This document shows, one piece after another, positions 1 through 8,333 of a stretch of 64,000 bases of DNA. Positions within the stretch are counted from its first letter, which is position 1, and each line of letters starts with the position of its first letter. The position numbers were made by a program, and so were the translations under genes. The notes under the pieces are model-generated. The model had not been told where the DNA came from. It worked only from the letters and a program-made list of their open reading frames with translations, and made no database searches. Source of the stretch: Pseudomonas fildesensis (GTDB lineage Bacteria > Pseudomonadota > Gammaproteobacteria > Pseudomonadales > Pseudomonadaceae); contig NZ_LFMW01000001.1 of assembly GCF_001050345.1 (NCBI RefSeq), positions 186,001 to 250,000 on the forward strand, given 5' to 3'.

Positions 1-709
1 TTGCCGGCACGTAGGTGTCACTGTCGGCGGAGTCGCTGATGATCAGGCCATCGCGAATCTCGATGATGCGGTTGGCCCGCGCCGCCACTTCGCGGTCGTG
101 AGTGATCAGAATAACCACGTGGCCCTGGCTCGCCAGTTCGTCCAGCAACGCCATGACCTCGGCACCGCTGTGGCTGTCGAGTGCACCAGTGGGTTCGTCG
201 GCCAGGATGATATGGCCGCCGTTCATCAGTGCGCGGGCAATCGACACCCGTTGCTGTTGGCCTCCGGACAGTTGATGCGGACGGTTGCCGGTGCGCTCGG
301 CCAGGCCCAGGCGGGTCAGCAAGGCGTTGGCACGGGCATGGCGTTCGGCGGCGCTGATACCGGCATAGATCGCCGGCATCTCGACGTTTTCCTGGGCCGA
401 ACCCGACGGAATCAGGTGGTAGCCCTGGAACACAAAACCAAAGGCTTCACGGCGCAGCCAGGCGAGTTCGTCGCTGTCCAGTTGCGCGACGTTTTCCCCG
501 GCGAACAGGTAGTCGCCGACGGTGGGCCGGTCGAGGCAGCCGAGGATATTCATCAGCGTGGATTTGCCGGAACCCGAGGCGCCGACGATGGCGACAAATT
601 CCCCGGCATGGATCGACAGGTCGATGCCGCGCAACACGTCGACCTGCGGGCTGTCGCCGCCGCCGTAGGACTTGCGGATGTTCTTGAGTTCAATCAGCGG
701 CGTGGTCAA
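1..709 (-). CDS. pvdT: PvdT, MacB-type pyoverdine export ATPase/permease (3' part outside window)
   Basis: Inner-membrane ATPase/permease of the PvdR-PvdT-OpmQ tripartite pump, which exports or recycles pyoverdine. Only the N-terminal ABC domain lies in the window (about 236 residues; the gene continues past base 1). Visible are the Walker A motif GASGSGKST, the signature LSGGQQQR, Walker B with DEPTGALDS and the switch histidine in ITHD. The ATG-less start is best placed at the TTG at 709-707, because GGAGG lies at 719-715 with ideal spacing; a GTG at 721 is the alternative. Translation begins one base after the pvdR stop, so the two are one operon. The partner pvdR and the adjacent pyoverdine genes fpvI and pvdA support PvdT rather than a generic MacB. 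Confidence 0.85.
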   Translation of the reverse strand, partial: MTTPLIELKNIRKSYGGGDSPQVDVLRGIDLSIHAGEFVAIVGASGSGKSTLMNILGCLDRPTVGDYLFAGENVAQLDSDELAWLRREAFGFVFQGYHLIPSGSAQENVEMPAIYAGISAAERHARANALLTRLGLAERTGNRPHQLSGGQQQRVSIARALMNGGHIILADEPTGALDSHSGAEVMALLDELASQGHVVILITHDREVAARANRIIEIRDGLIISDSADSDTYVPA

Positions 710-710
710 C

Positions 711-1880
711 TCAACCTCCACTGCCGTCGACCGGGCCGATCAGCAGGTGATCGCCTTCGTTGAGCCCGTCGAGTATCTCGACGCGCAGGCGGTCGCTGAT
801 CCCCAGGCGCACTTCGCGCTCCTCGATACGGCCTTTATCCGTGACCACACGGGCGATTTGCTTGTCGGCACTCGACGTCCCCAGCAGCGCGGCGACCGGT
901 GCCGTAAGGGCATCCTTGACCTGGCTGGCGACGAAAAATACCTGGGTTGTCATCTCGGCCATCAAGGCGTTGTCGGTGTTGTCCACGTCCAGCAGCACGG
1001 TGTACAGCACCACGCGGCCGGTGCCGCTTTTGCTCGCGCTGCTGGGGCTGCCGCTGCCTTGGGTTTCGTTCAACGGCTTGGGCGGGATCGGCAGGATCTG
1101 CCGCACGGTGCTGGTCCAGCGACGGTTGCCGCCGCTGAGGGTGGTGAAATAGGCGGTCATGCCGGGTTTGACGTGGCCGATGTCGGCTTCCGACACCTCG
1201 GCCCACACGGTCATCGGCGACAACTTGGCGATGCGCAGGATCAGCGGGGTCTGCTGCTGGGCGTTGAGGGTCTGGCCGACTCGCGCATCCACCGCGACCA
1301 CGGTGCCGGTCATCGGCGCGAAGATGCGCGTGTAACCCAGCTCTGCCTCGTCACTGCGCAGGCTGGCCTGGGCCTGCAGTATTTGCGCCTGAAACATATT
1401 GACCCGGGCCTGGGTAGCGCTCAGCTCGGCCTTGGCGGTTTGCACGTCTTCCTCGCGGGTGGCGTTGCCGGCGGCCAGGCGCTGTTGGCGCTGATATTTC
1501 TGACGGGCCAGTTCGTGCTGGGCCTTTTGCTCCTGCAACTGGGCCTTGAGGTTTTCGATGGCGTAGCGGCTGGCGTCGAGCTTGGCTTTTTGCGTCGAGG
1601 GGTCGATCTCGACCAGCAGTTGGCCTTCCTGCACCTGGTCGCCTGCTTCGACGTGGATCTTGCGGATCTGCCCGGACGCCTGGGCGCCCACATCCACATA
1701 GCGGCGCGGTTGCAGGGTGCCCAGGGCGGTGACGCTGTTTTCAATGTTGCCGCGCGTGACGGTAACGGTAGCCAGGTTGTCGCGGCCCGAAGGCAGCACC
1801 TGCCAGGCGGCGACGGCGACGATGGGAATCAGGCACGCGACAACAAGCAGGGCGCGTCGAGCGGGGCGAGGGCGTTTCAT
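711..1880 (-). CDS. pvdR: PvdR, periplasmic adaptor of the pyoverdine efflux pump
   Basis: MacA-like membrane-fusion protein (389 residues) that links PvdT to an outer-membrane channel of OpmQ type. The N-terminus has a basic start and a hydrophobic anchor (about residues 9-28). A biotinyl/lipoyl-like half ([19 protein letters not shown]), a long coiled-coil hairpin rich in Q, K and A (about 95-175), the second lipoyl half and a beta-barrel domain follow. The C-terminal part reads [13 protein letters not shown], typical of MacA/RND adaptors. It is the first gene of the leftward operon. A perfect PvdS-type promoter lies 56 bp upstream of the start, tying expression to iron starvation and pyoverdine production. 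Confidence 0.88.
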   Translation of the reverse strand: MKRPRPARRALLVVACLIPIVAVAAWQVLPSGRDNLATVTVTRGNIENSVTALGTLQPRRYVDVGAQASGQIRKIHVEAGDQVQEGQLLVEIDPSTQKAKLDASRYAIENLKAQLQEQKAQHELARQKYQRQQRLAAGNATREEDVQTAKAELSATQARVNMFQAQILQAQASLRSDEAELGYTRIFAPMTGTVVAVDARVGQTLNAQQQTPLILRIAKLSPMTVWAEVSEADIGHVKPGMTAYFTTLSGGNRRWTSTVRQILPIPPKPLNETQGSGSPSSASKSGTGRVVLYTVLLDVDNTDNALMAEMTTQVFFVASQVKDALTAPVAALLGTSSADKQIARVVTDKGRIEEREVRLGISDRLRVEILDGLNEGDHLLIGPVDGSGG

Positions 1881-1935
1881 GCTTTGGTTCCAGCCAGGAA
1901 AGTTCGGGCCGCAGTTGCGGGGAGCTGACAGTTAA

Positions 1936-1959
1936 ACGAGAGAATTGCCCGGAGATTTA
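1936..1959 (-). promoter_or_regulatory. PvdS-dependent promoter (iron-starvation box) for pvdR-pvdT
   Basis: On the minus strand the sequence reads TAAAT (1959-1955), 16 bases, then CGT (1938-1936). This exactly matches the TAAAT-N16-CGT element recognised by the PvdS sigma factor. It points at pvdR, 56 bp before its ATG. Confidence 0.75.
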
Positions 1960-2032
1960 GGCTGTTACACAAGCGGATACAGCTCTGTTGAATAAAAAAA
2001 ACGTCCTTTGGTGCAAGACTTCTTTAAAAGTA

Positions 2033-2051
2033 GATGAGAATTACTATAAAT
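2033..2051 (+). promoter_or_regulatory. Possible Fur box upstream of fpvI
   Basis: An AT-rich 19-mer beginning GATGAGAATTAC resembles the Fur consensus at about half of the positions. It lies about 90 bp before the fpvI start, where Fur control is expected for this sigma factor. The match is imperfect, so this is a candidate only. Confidence 0.35.
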
Positions 2052-2137
2052 TGCAGGCACTCAAACTGCCATCATTGAATGGCCTGTCGTCATTAAACAT
2101 TCAAGGGCCTAATACCGCCGCCGGGCGGTCGGGAGTC

Positions 2138-2620
2138 ATGTTGGAAAACTACTATCGCGAGCTGGTGTGTTTCCTCAACGCCAAGCTGGGCAACCGTCAG
2201 GTGGCCGAAGATGTGGTGCATGACGCTTATGTGCGAGTGCTGGAGCGTTCCAGCGACACTCCCATCGACCAGCCCCGCGCTTTCTTGTACCGCACGGCGC
2301 TGAACCTGGTGATCGACGGCCACCGGCGCAACGCCCTGCGTCAGGTCGAGCCGCTCGACGTGCTGGACAGCGAAGAGCGATTCTCCAGCTACTCGCCCCA
2401 CGCCAGCCACGATCAGGCACAGCGCCTGGAGATGCTCGAACGCGCCCTGGCCGAGTTACCGAGCGCCTGTCGCGACAGCTTCCTGCTGCGCAAACTCGAC
2501 GGCCTGACCCACCTGCAAATCGCCGAACACCTGAGCATTTCCCGCAGCCTGGTGGAGAAACACATCGTCAACGCCATGAAGCACTGCCGGGTGCGGATGC
2601 GCGAGTGGGACGCCCACTGA
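2138..2620 (+). CDS. fpvI: FpvI-type ECF sigma factor
   Basis: Small extracytoplasmic-function sigma factor (160 residues from the ATG at 2138). In pyoverdine producers FpvI directs transcription of the ferripyoverdine receptor fpvA and is held by the anti-sigma FpvR. Region 2 reads YYRELVCFLNAKLGNRQVAEDVVHDAYVRV in two overlapping parts; region 4 carries the helix-turn-helix LTHLQIAEHLSISRSLVEKHI. The frame is open upstream to 1988, but the 2138 ATG gives the usual family length. It lies between the divergent pvdRT operon and pvdA, which identifies it as FpvI rather than another iron sigma factor. Neither fpvR nor fpvA is in the window. Confidence 0.8.
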   Translation: MLENYYRELVCFLNAKLGNRQVAEDVVHDAYVRVLERSSDTPIDQPRAFLYRTALNLVIDGHRRNALRQVEPLDVLDSEERFSSYSPHASHDQAQRLEMLERALAELPSACRDSFLLRKLDGLTHLQIAEHLSISRSLVEKHIVNAMKHCRVRMREWDAH

Positions 2621-2632
2621 TCAATGATCCGT

Positions 2633-2656
2633 TAAATTTTATTTCACTGTCCTCGT
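2633..2656 (+). promoter_or_regulatory. PvdS-dependent promoter of pvdA
   Basis: TAAAT (2633-2637), 16 bases, CGT (2654-2656): an exact PvdS iron-starvation box. It lies 84 bp upstream of the pvdA start and just after the fpvI stop, so pvdA has its own PvdS-driven promoter. Confidence 0.75.
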
Positions 2657-2739
2657 TTCCTATCAACACATGACCTGTTGTTCAGGTCGTGAAGGTATTC
2701 CCGCCCCACCGCCAAGGGGCTTATCCAGAGGACACTGGA

Positions 2740-4077
2740 ATGACACAGGCAATTGCGTCCCCCGCGGTTCACGACCTGATCGGTATCGGTTTCGGCCCTT
2801 CGAACCTGGCGCTGGCCATCGCCCTGCAGGAGCGTGAAAAGGCCCAGGGCAAACTGGACGTGCTGTTTCTCGACAAGCAGGCCGACTACCGCTGGCACGG
2901 CAATACCCTGGTGACCCAGAGCGAACTGCAGATTTCCTTCCTCAAGGACCTGGTGACCCTGCGCAATCCCACCAGCCCGTACTCCTTCGTCAATTATCTG
3001 AAAGCCCACGACCGCCTGGTGGACTTCATCAATCTGGGCACCTTCTACCCGTGCCGCATGGAATACAACGACTACCTGCGCTGGGTCGCGGGGCAGTTCC
3101 AGGGCCAGGCGAACTACGGCGAGGAAGTGCTGGCAATCGAGCCGATCCTGCATCAGCAACAAGTTGAAGCGCTGCGCGTGATCTCCCGCGATGCGCTGGG
3201 CGAGCAGCATGTGCGCACCACGCGTTCGGTGGTGGTCAGCGCCGGCGGCACGCCACGTGTGCCCGACGCGTTCAAGGGCCTCAAGGATGATAGCCGCGTT
3301 TTCCACCATTCCCAGTACCTGGCGCGCATGGCCCAGCAGCCGTGTGTCGACGGCAAGGCGATGCGCATTGCGGTGATCGGCGGCGGCCAGAGCGCGGCCG
3401 AAGCCTTTATCGACCTGAATGACAGCTTCCCATCGGTGCAGGTCGACATGATCCTGCGGGGTTCGGCGCTCAAGCCGGCGGATGACAGCCCGTTCGTCAA
3501 CGAAGTGTTCTCGCCGGCGTTTACCGACCTGGTGTTCCAGCAAGTCGGTGCCGAGCGTGAACGCCTGGTCGCCGAGTACCAGAACACCAACTACTCGGTG
3601 GTGGACCTGGACCTGATCGAACGCATCTACGGCATCTTCTACCGCCAGAAAGTCTCCGGCATCGCCCGCCAGGCCTTCCGCACCATGACCGTGGTGGAGA
3701 AGGCCACCGCCGGCCCGCTGGGCATCGAACTGGCGCTGCGCAACAACGCCACCGGCGAAACCAGCGTCAGTCACTACGACGCGGTGATCCTTGCCACCGG
3801 CTACGAGCGCCAGATGCACCGAGAATTGCTGGCGCCGCTGGAAGCCTATATGGGTGACTTCGAGGTGGCGCGCGACTACCGCATCGTGACCGATGAGCGC
3901 TGCAAGGCAGGTATCTACATCCAGGGGTTCAGCCAGGCCAGCCATGGTTTGAGCGATACCCTGCTGTCGGTGCTACCGATTCGCGCGGATGAGATTGCGG
4001 CGTCGCTCTATGAGCATGATCGGCATCGTGGCCAGGCACGCTCGGTGCAGGACCTGCTGCTCGCCACCGCTAGTTGA
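2740..4077 (+). CDS. pvdA: PvdA, L-ornithine N5-monooxygenase
   Basis: FAD- and NADPH-dependent enzyme that hydroxylates the side-chain nitrogen of L-ornithine, the first committed step toward the hydroxamate groups of pyoverdine. The protein has 445 residues, close to the usual PvdA length. The FAD motif GIGFGPSN is at residues 15-22, the NADPH motif GGGQSAAEA starts near 214, and the C-terminal ATGYER motif is near 352. The chosen ATG at 2740 has AGAGGA seven bases upstream; the frame stays open upstream to 2689 without a better ribosome site. A PvdS box precedes it. It appears monocistronic here. Confidence 0.93.
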   Translation: MTQAIASPAVHDLIGIGFGPSNLALAIALQEREKAQGKLDVLFLDKQADYRWHGNTLVTQSELQISFLKDLVTLRNPTSPYSFVNYLKAHDRLVDFINLGTFYPCRMEYNDYLRWVAGQFQGQANYGEEVLAIEPILHQQQVEALRVISRDALGEQHVRTTRSVVVSAGGTPRVPDAFKGLKDDSRVFHHSQYLARMAQQPCVDGKAMRIAVIGGGQSAAEAFIDLNDSFPSVQVDMILRGSALKPADDSPFVNEVFSPAFTDLVFQQVGAERERLVAEYQNTNYSVVDLDLIERIYGIFYRQKVSGIARQAFRTMTVVEKATAGPLGIELALRNNATGETSVSHYDAVILATGYERQMHRELLAPLEAYMGDFEVARDYRIVTDERCKAGIYIQGFSQASHGLSDTLLSVLPIRADEIAASLYEHDRHRGQARSVQDLLLATAS

Positions 4078-4088
4078 CGAACTGCGTT

Positions 4089-4122
4089 CAAGCTACAAGC
4101 TTGTAGCTTGTAGCTTGTAGCT
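4089..4122 (+). repeat. Short tandem/palindromic AGCTTGT repeat
   Basis: Three head-to-tail copies of a 7-bp unit (CTTGTAG) follow a palindrome (AGCTACAAGCTTGTAGCT, 4091-4108). It sits between the pvdA stop and the LexA box. It can fold as a hairpin and may end pvdA transcription, but there is no U-tract. Confidence 0.6.
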
Positions 4123-4129
4123 GCCCTCT

Positions 4130-4153
4130 GATACTGTATATAAAACCAGTATC
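4130..4153 (+). promoter_or_regulatory. LexA (SOS) box
   Basis: CTGTATATAAAACCAG at 4134-4149 fits the CTG-N10-CAG LexA consensus, with the favoured TATATAAAA core. Symmetry extends outward to GATACTG...CAGTATC (4130-4153, 7-bp arms). The box ends only 11 bp before the start codon at 4165, so bound LexA would cover promoter and translation start. Confidence 0.85.
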
Positions 4154-4164
4154 GGTAACCCTCC

Positions 4165-5385
4165 ATGCAGTTGATCGAAAAACTCAGCATTCTTGCCGAC
4201 GCCGCCAAGTACGACGCTTCCTGCGCCAGCAGTGGCGCGCCCAAGCGCAGTTCCGAGGGCAAGGCGGGGCTGGGTTCCACCGATGGCATGGGCATCTGCC
4301 ACAGCTACACGCCGGATGGTCGCTGTGTGTCGTTGCTCAAAGTGTTGCTGACCAACTTCTGCCTCTACGACTGCCAATATTGCGTCAACCGCCGCTCCAG
4401 CGACGTGCCCCGCGCACGCTTCAGCCCGGAGGAGGTGGTCACCCTGACCCTGGATTTCTACCGGCGCAACTGCGTCAGCGGACTGTTCCTCAGCTCCGGC
4501 ATCATCCGTTCGGCCGACTACACCATGGAGCAGTTGGTGCGGGTGGCCAAACTGCTGCGCGAAGAGCATGACTTTCGCGGCTATATCCACCTCAAGACCA
4601 TCCCCGAAGCCGACCCGGCGCTGATTACCGAGGCCGGGCGCTACGCCGATCGCCTCAGCGTGAACATCGAACTGCCCACCGACGCCAGCCTGCAGACCCT
4701 GGCGCCCGAGAAGCAGATCGTTTCGATCAAGCAGGCCATGCAGACCATCTACATCGGCGAACAGACCGTGCTCAACGAGCCGCGCGCACCGCGTTTCGCC
4801 CCGGCCGGGCAGAGCACGCAAATGATCGTCGGCGCCGACGACACCGACGACAGCACGATCCTCCATGGCGCCGAGGCGTTGTACGGCAATTTCAAACTGC
4901 GCCGCGTGTATTACTCGGCGTTCAGTCCCATCCCCAACAGCCCGAAAAGCGTGCCCCTGGCCGCGCCGCCGCTGATGCGCGAACACCGTTTGTACCAGGC
5001 GGATTTCCTGCTGCGCAGTTACGGCTTCAGCGCGGGCGAGCTGTTTGAAGGCCCCGGCCACCTGGCGCTGGACATCGACCCCAAGCTTGCCTGGGCCCTG
5101 GAGCACCGCGACGTGTTCCCCCTGGACCTCAATCGCGCCGAACCTACCCTCATCGCGCGTATTCCGGGGATTGGCCTGCGCACCACCCAGCGCCTGGTCG
5201 ACCTGCGCCGTGAGCGCAAGATCCGCTTCGAAGACCTGGCGCGCATGCGCTGCGTGCTGGCCAAGGCCAAGCCGTTTTTCATCACCAGCGACTACCACCC
5301 GCAACAGGCCGACAGCACCAGCGTGTTGCTGCGCGAACAACTGCGCGACCGTCCGCAGCCGCAGCAAATGGGGTTGTGGGGATGA
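4165..5385 (+). CDS. Radical SAM protein with helix-hairpin-helix, putative SOS DNA repair/modification enzyme
   Basis: A 406-residue radical S-adenosylmethionine protein. The 4Fe-4S motif CxxxCxxC is at C66, C70 and C73 (NFCLYDCQYC). The C-terminal part holds a helix-hairpin-helix DNA-binding motif (LIARIPGIGLRTTQRLVDL, about residues 327-346). It resembles the family annotated as putative DNA modification/repair radical SAM protein (TIGR03916, from memory). Its reaction and substrate are not known to me. It overlaps the next gene by ATGA and lies directly behind a canonical LexA box, so both genes should be induced by DNA damage. The start has no strong Shine-Dalgarno; the mRNA leader may be very short. 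Confidence 0.8.
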   Translation: MQLIEKLSILADAAKYDASCASSGAPKRSSEGKAGLGSTDGMGICHSYTPDGRCVSLLKVLLTNFCLYDCQYCVNRRSSDVPRARFSPEEVVTLTLDFYRRNCVSGLFLSSGIIRSADYTMEQLVRVAKLLREEHDFRGYIHLKTIPEADPALITEAGRYADRLSVNIELPTDASLQTLAPEKQIVSIKQAMQTIYIGEQTVLNEPRAPRFAPAGQSTQMIVGADDTDDSTILHGAEALYGNFKLRRVYYSAFSPIPNSPKSVPLAAPPLMREHRLYQADFLLRSYGFSAGELFEGPGHLALDIDPKLAWALEHRDVFPLDLNRAEPTLIARIPGIGLRTTQRLVDLRRERKIRFEDLARMRCVLAKAKPFFITSDYHPQQADSTSVLLREQLRDRPQPQQMGLWG

Positions 5386-6215
5386 TCAGCCTGGAATGTG
5401 ACAACCTGTTCAGTACGTGGCGCGAACAGGCGCGCTGGCTGCTCAGCCATCAGGTCGACCCCAGCCAGGTGAGTTGGGGCGAGGCGGAAGTGGCTGACCT
5501 GTTTGCCACCGACGAGTCTATTCCCGAAGGGCTTGGGCCGTTTCAGGCACGCATTCCCAAGGCGCTGCTGGAGCTGCTCGAGTCAGCCGCCTGTTACCAC
5601 GGCGACCAGCGCTGGAGCCTTTTGTATGAAGTGTTGTGGCGGGTCAGCCATGGTGATCGCACGGCGATGCTGGCGGGGGACAAGCTGGGCAGCGAACTGC
5701 AGCGGCGCATCAAACAGGTGAGTCGCGAGGCGCATCACCTGCACGCGTTTGTACGGTTTGTTGCGCTGCCGGCGCAGGCGGGTCAGGAGTTACCGGAGTA
5801 CGTGGCCTGGCATGAGCCGGCCCATGACATTCTGAAATCCGCCAGCCAGCATTTTATCGGGCGCATGGGGCGTCATCGCTGGATGATTGCGACGCCGCTG
5901 GACGGGGTTTATTACGACGGCGAACAATTGATTCATCAACGCCAATGCCCCGAGGCGTGGCAGCAACTGGCGCAGAATGTCGAAGACCCTCACAGCGCCA
6001 TGTGGCTGACTTATTACAGCCACATCTTCAACCCGGCGCGGTTGAACCCCAAGGTGATGGAAGGGCACTTACCGAGCCGGTTCTGGAAGAATTTGCCGGA
6101 GGGCAAGTTGATCCCTGGGTTGATCAGCGAGGCGCGCACGGGCAAGCAGCGGGATGGGCAGGCGAAGTTGATTGGGGGGCGGCAAGGTAAGAAAATCTTA
6201 AGTGGGCACCGTTAA
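5382..6215 (+). CDS. DUF4130-type putative DNA repair protein, partner of the radical SAM enzyme
   Basis: A 277-residue protein of the DUF4130/TIGR03915 type (recognised from memory) that is regularly paired with the radical SAM protein and, in some bacteria, fused to a uracil-DNA-glycosylase-like domain. The start ATG at 5382 overlaps the upstream stop (ATGA), so the two are translationally coupled. Visible features are a central aromatic/basic segment HFIGRMGRHRWMIATPLDG and a lysine/arginine-rich C-terminus (residues 245-277) that could contact nucleic acid. No separate glycosylase domain is present. A palindromic repeat at 6217 probably ends the transcript. The function is inferred only from association. 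Confidence 0.72.
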   Translation: MISLECDNLFSTWREQARWLLSHQVDPSQVSWGEAEVADLFATDESIPEGLGPFQARIPKALLELLESAACYHGDQRWSLLYEVLWRVSHGDRTAMLAGDKLGSELQRRIKQVSREAHHLHAFVRFVALPAQAGQELPEYVAWHEPAHDILKSASQHFIGRMGRHRWMIATPLDGVYYDGEQLIHQRQCPEAWQQLAQNVEDPHSAMWLTYYSHIFNPARLNPKVMEGHLPSRFWKNLPEGKLIPGLISEARTGKQRDGQAKLIGGRQGKKILSGHR

Positions 6216-6216
6216 A

Positions 6217-6248
6217 AATGTGGGAGGGGGCAAGCTCCCTCCCACATT
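6217..6248. repeat. REP-like palindrome
   Basis: Perfect 12-bp inverted repeat, AATGTGGGAGGG / CCCTCCCACATT around an 8-base loop, starting two bases after the stop of the DUF4130 gene. The same GTGGGAGGGGGC core recurs at 27004 and 30210. It may act as a transcript-end hairpin between convergent genes. Confidence 0.8.
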
Positions 6249-6276
6249 GAATCTCCAGTGTTTGTGGGAGTGGGGT

Positions 6277-6783
6277 TCAGGCCAGCTCAGTCGCCGTGTT
6301 CTTCACCACTGCCAACTCCGGATGCGCCACCAGCTTGTCAATGTGCAACTCGTCATTGTTCAGCCAGATTTCCGACACCACCCGGTAGTGCTCCATGTCG
6401 CGGCAGCGCATCCTCAGGCTGTAGTCGAATGGCCCACTGATTAGCTGGCATTCGAACACCTGCGGGCAGGCTTTGATGCAGGCTTCGAAAGCCTTCTGCG
6501 CCGAGCGCCCGCTCTGGTTGGACAAGGCCACCAGCACCAGCAACGACAACCCCGGCGAGACCATCTGTACGTCGATGATCGCGCCATAGCCACGGATCAC
6601 CCCGCGCCGCTCCAGTTTGCGCACCCGCTCCAGGCAGGGCCTGGGAGTGAGGTGCACCAGCGACGAAAGTTTTTCGTAGGTGATGCGCCCCTGGTGGCGC
6701 AGCACGTCGATGATTGCCTCATCGATGCGATCCAGCGCAGGGGAAGAATGGGGTCCGTTGGCCTTGGTATCCATGGGGTTCAC
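6277..6783 (-). CDS. Lrp/AsnC-family transcriptional regulator
   Basis: Feast/famine regulator (168 residues) with an N-terminal winged HTH (LDRIDEAIIDVLRHQGRITYEKL, then LTPRPCLERVRKLERRGVI) and a C-terminal RAM/AsnC ligand domain. A GTG at 6783 overlaps the stop of the upstream ABC ATPase gene (GTGA). An ATG at 6774 has GAAGTG upstream and is an equally good start (165 residues). It is the last gene of the importer operon and probably senses a basic amino acid such as arginine, ornithine or citrulline to control this block; that is inference from context. Confidence 0.85.
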   Translation of the reverse strand: MNPMDTKANGPHSSPALDRIDEAIIDVLRHQGRITYEKLSSLVHLTPRPCLERVRKLERRGVIRGYGAIIDVQMVSPGLSLLVLVALSNQSGRSAQKAFEACIKACPQVFECQLISGPFDYSLRMRCRDMEHYRVVSEIWLNNDELHIDKLVAHPELAVVKNTATELA

Positions 6784-7616
6784 TTCAAACGGTTGGAAAG
6801 AAATTGCTGCAAGCGTTCGCTGTTGGGGTGATCGAGAATCTCGGCGCCGCCTTGTTCTTCGACCCGGCCCTGGTGCAAAAACAGCACTTGGCTGGACACC
6901 TGGCGGGCAAAGCCCATTTCGTGGGTGACCATCAGCATGGTACGACCTTCCTCAGCCAACGTCTGTATGACTTTGAGGACTTCTCCTACAAGCTCCGGGT
7001 CCAGGGCAGACGTGGGTTCGTCGAACAGAATAATCTCCGGCTCCATTGCCAAGGCTCGCGCGATGGCCACGCGCTGCTGTTGGCCACCGGAGAGGAACGC
7101 CGGGTATTGATCCGCCACGCGGCCGGGCAAGCCGACCTTGTCCAGGTACATCCGTGCGCGTTTTTCTGCCTCGACTGCGCTGACGCCCAGCACCCGGCGC
7201 GGGGCCATGGTGATGTTTTCCAGCACGGTCATGTGGCTCCACAGGTTGAAATGCTGGAACACCATGGCCAGGCGCGTACGCAGGTTTTGCAGTTGTGCCT
7301 GGTGCGGCGCGCGGGTACCGGCGCGGCCTTGCTGCATTTCGATGCTGATGCCGTCCAGGGTGATCACCCCGGCGTCCGGCTGTTCGAGAAAGTTGATGCA
7401 GCGCAGCATCGTGCTTTTGCCGGAACCGCTGGCGCCGATCAGGCTGATCACATCGCCATTGCGCGCGTTGAGGGAAACGCCCTTGAGCACTTCGTGGTCG
7501 CCGTAGCGTTTGTGGATGCCTTCGACCTGAAGCTTGATGGCAGCGGCCTGTGTGGTGGTTTGGGCAGTGGGTACATCAACAGGATAAGCGGCCAGGGCCT
7601 GCGCGGACTGATTCAT
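6780..7616 (-). CDS. Polar amino-acid ABC importer, ATP-binding subunit (HisP/ArtP type)
   Basis: ATPase (278 residues) of a polar amino-acid uptake system. Walker A is GASGSGKST, the signature is FLSGGQQQR, and Walker B with [12 protein letters not shown] and the switch histidine VTHEMGFAR are complete. A 30-residue N-terminal extension (rich in A, Q and T) precedes the family core. It is three bases downstream of the permease gene and overlaps the regulator gene, so the whole set is one operon. The block also holds ornithine cyclodeaminase and CtlX, so arginine, ornithine or citrulline are likely substrates. Confidence 0.88.
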   Translation of the reverse strand: MNQSAQALAAYPVDVPTAQTTTQAAAIKLQVEGIHKRYGDHEVLKGVSLNARNGDVISLIGASGSGKSTMLRCINFLEQPDAGVITLDGISIEMQQGRAGTRAPHQAQLQNLRTRLAMVFQHFNLWSHMTVLENITMAPRRVLGVSAVEAEKRARMYLDKVGLPGRVADQYPAFLSGGQQQRVAIARALAMEPEIILFDEPTSALDPELVGEVLKVIQTLAEEGRTMLMVTHEMGFARQVSSQVLFLHQGRVEEQGGAEILDHPNSERLQQFLSNRLK

Positions 7617-7619
7617 GGG

Positions 7620-8333
7620 TTAGCCTCGGGTAGGAACAAGAAAACGCATCCAGCGACGTTCGGCCAGTCGAAACAGGCCCACCAGTGCAAAGGACAGCAG
7701 CATGTACAGGAGGGCGGCGATACCGAAGGCCTGGAACGTCAGGAACGTCTCGGCATTCGCATCGCGAGCCACTTTGAGGATGTCGGCGACGGTGGCGGTA
7801 AATGCCAGCGACGTGGCGTGCAGCATCAGGATCATTTCATTGCTGTAGGCCGGCAATGCACGGCGCAGCGCGGCGGGGACCACCACAAACAGGTTCAGGC
7901 GCCAGCCGTGCAGGCCATAGGCCCGCGCTGCTTCGATTTCGCCGTGGGGGATATTGCGGATCGCCCCGGCGAAGATTTCCACGGTGTAGGCGCAGGTGTT
8001 GAGCACAAACGCCAGCAGGGTGCAGTTCAGCGCATTGCGGAAAAACTGGTTGAGCAGCGCGTTGTCCTGCACCACCTCCAGGCTGTACAGCCCGGTGTAG
8101 CAAATCAGCAGTTGGATATACAGCGGCGTGCCACGGAACAGGTAGGTGTAGACCTCCACCGGCCAGCGCAGCCAGAAGTGCTCCGAGACGCGGGCGAGTG
8201 CCAGGGGGATCGACAGGCAAAACCCGAACACCACCGAAACAATGAACAGCCACAGGGTCATCGCCACCCCGGACAAGCCCGCACCATCGCTGAACAGGTA
8301 GGCCAGGCCGTATTGCTGGAACAGTTCGATCAT
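7620..8333 (-). CDS. Polar amino-acid ABC importer, permease (HisM type)
   Basis: Inner-membrane permease (237 residues) with about five hydrophobic segments and the conserved cytoplasmic EAA loop (EIEAARAYGLHGWRLNLFVVVP split around residues 130-155). It contains FRGTPLYIQL, typical of the HisMQ class. The ATG overlaps the stop of the upstream permease (ATGA), indicating coupled translation of the heteromeric channel. It would deliver a basic amino acid captured by the periplasmic protein at 9204. Confidence 0.88.
   Translation of the reverse strand: MIELFQQYGLAYLFSDGAGLSGVAMTLWLFIVSVVFGFCLSIPLALARVSEHFWLRWPVEVYTYLFRGTPLYIQLLICYTGLYSLEVVQDNALLNQFFRNALNCTLLAFVLNTCAYTVEIFAGAIRNIPHGEIEAARAYGLHGWRLNLFVVVPAALRRALPAYSNEMILMLHATSLAFTATVADILKVARDANAETFLTFQAFGIAALLYMLLSFALVGLFRLAERRWMRFLVPTRG

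Noticed and set aside
672..1928. 418-codon plus-strand frame opposite pvdR
   Set aside because: Shadow of PvdR; translated sequence has no domain and abnormal composition.
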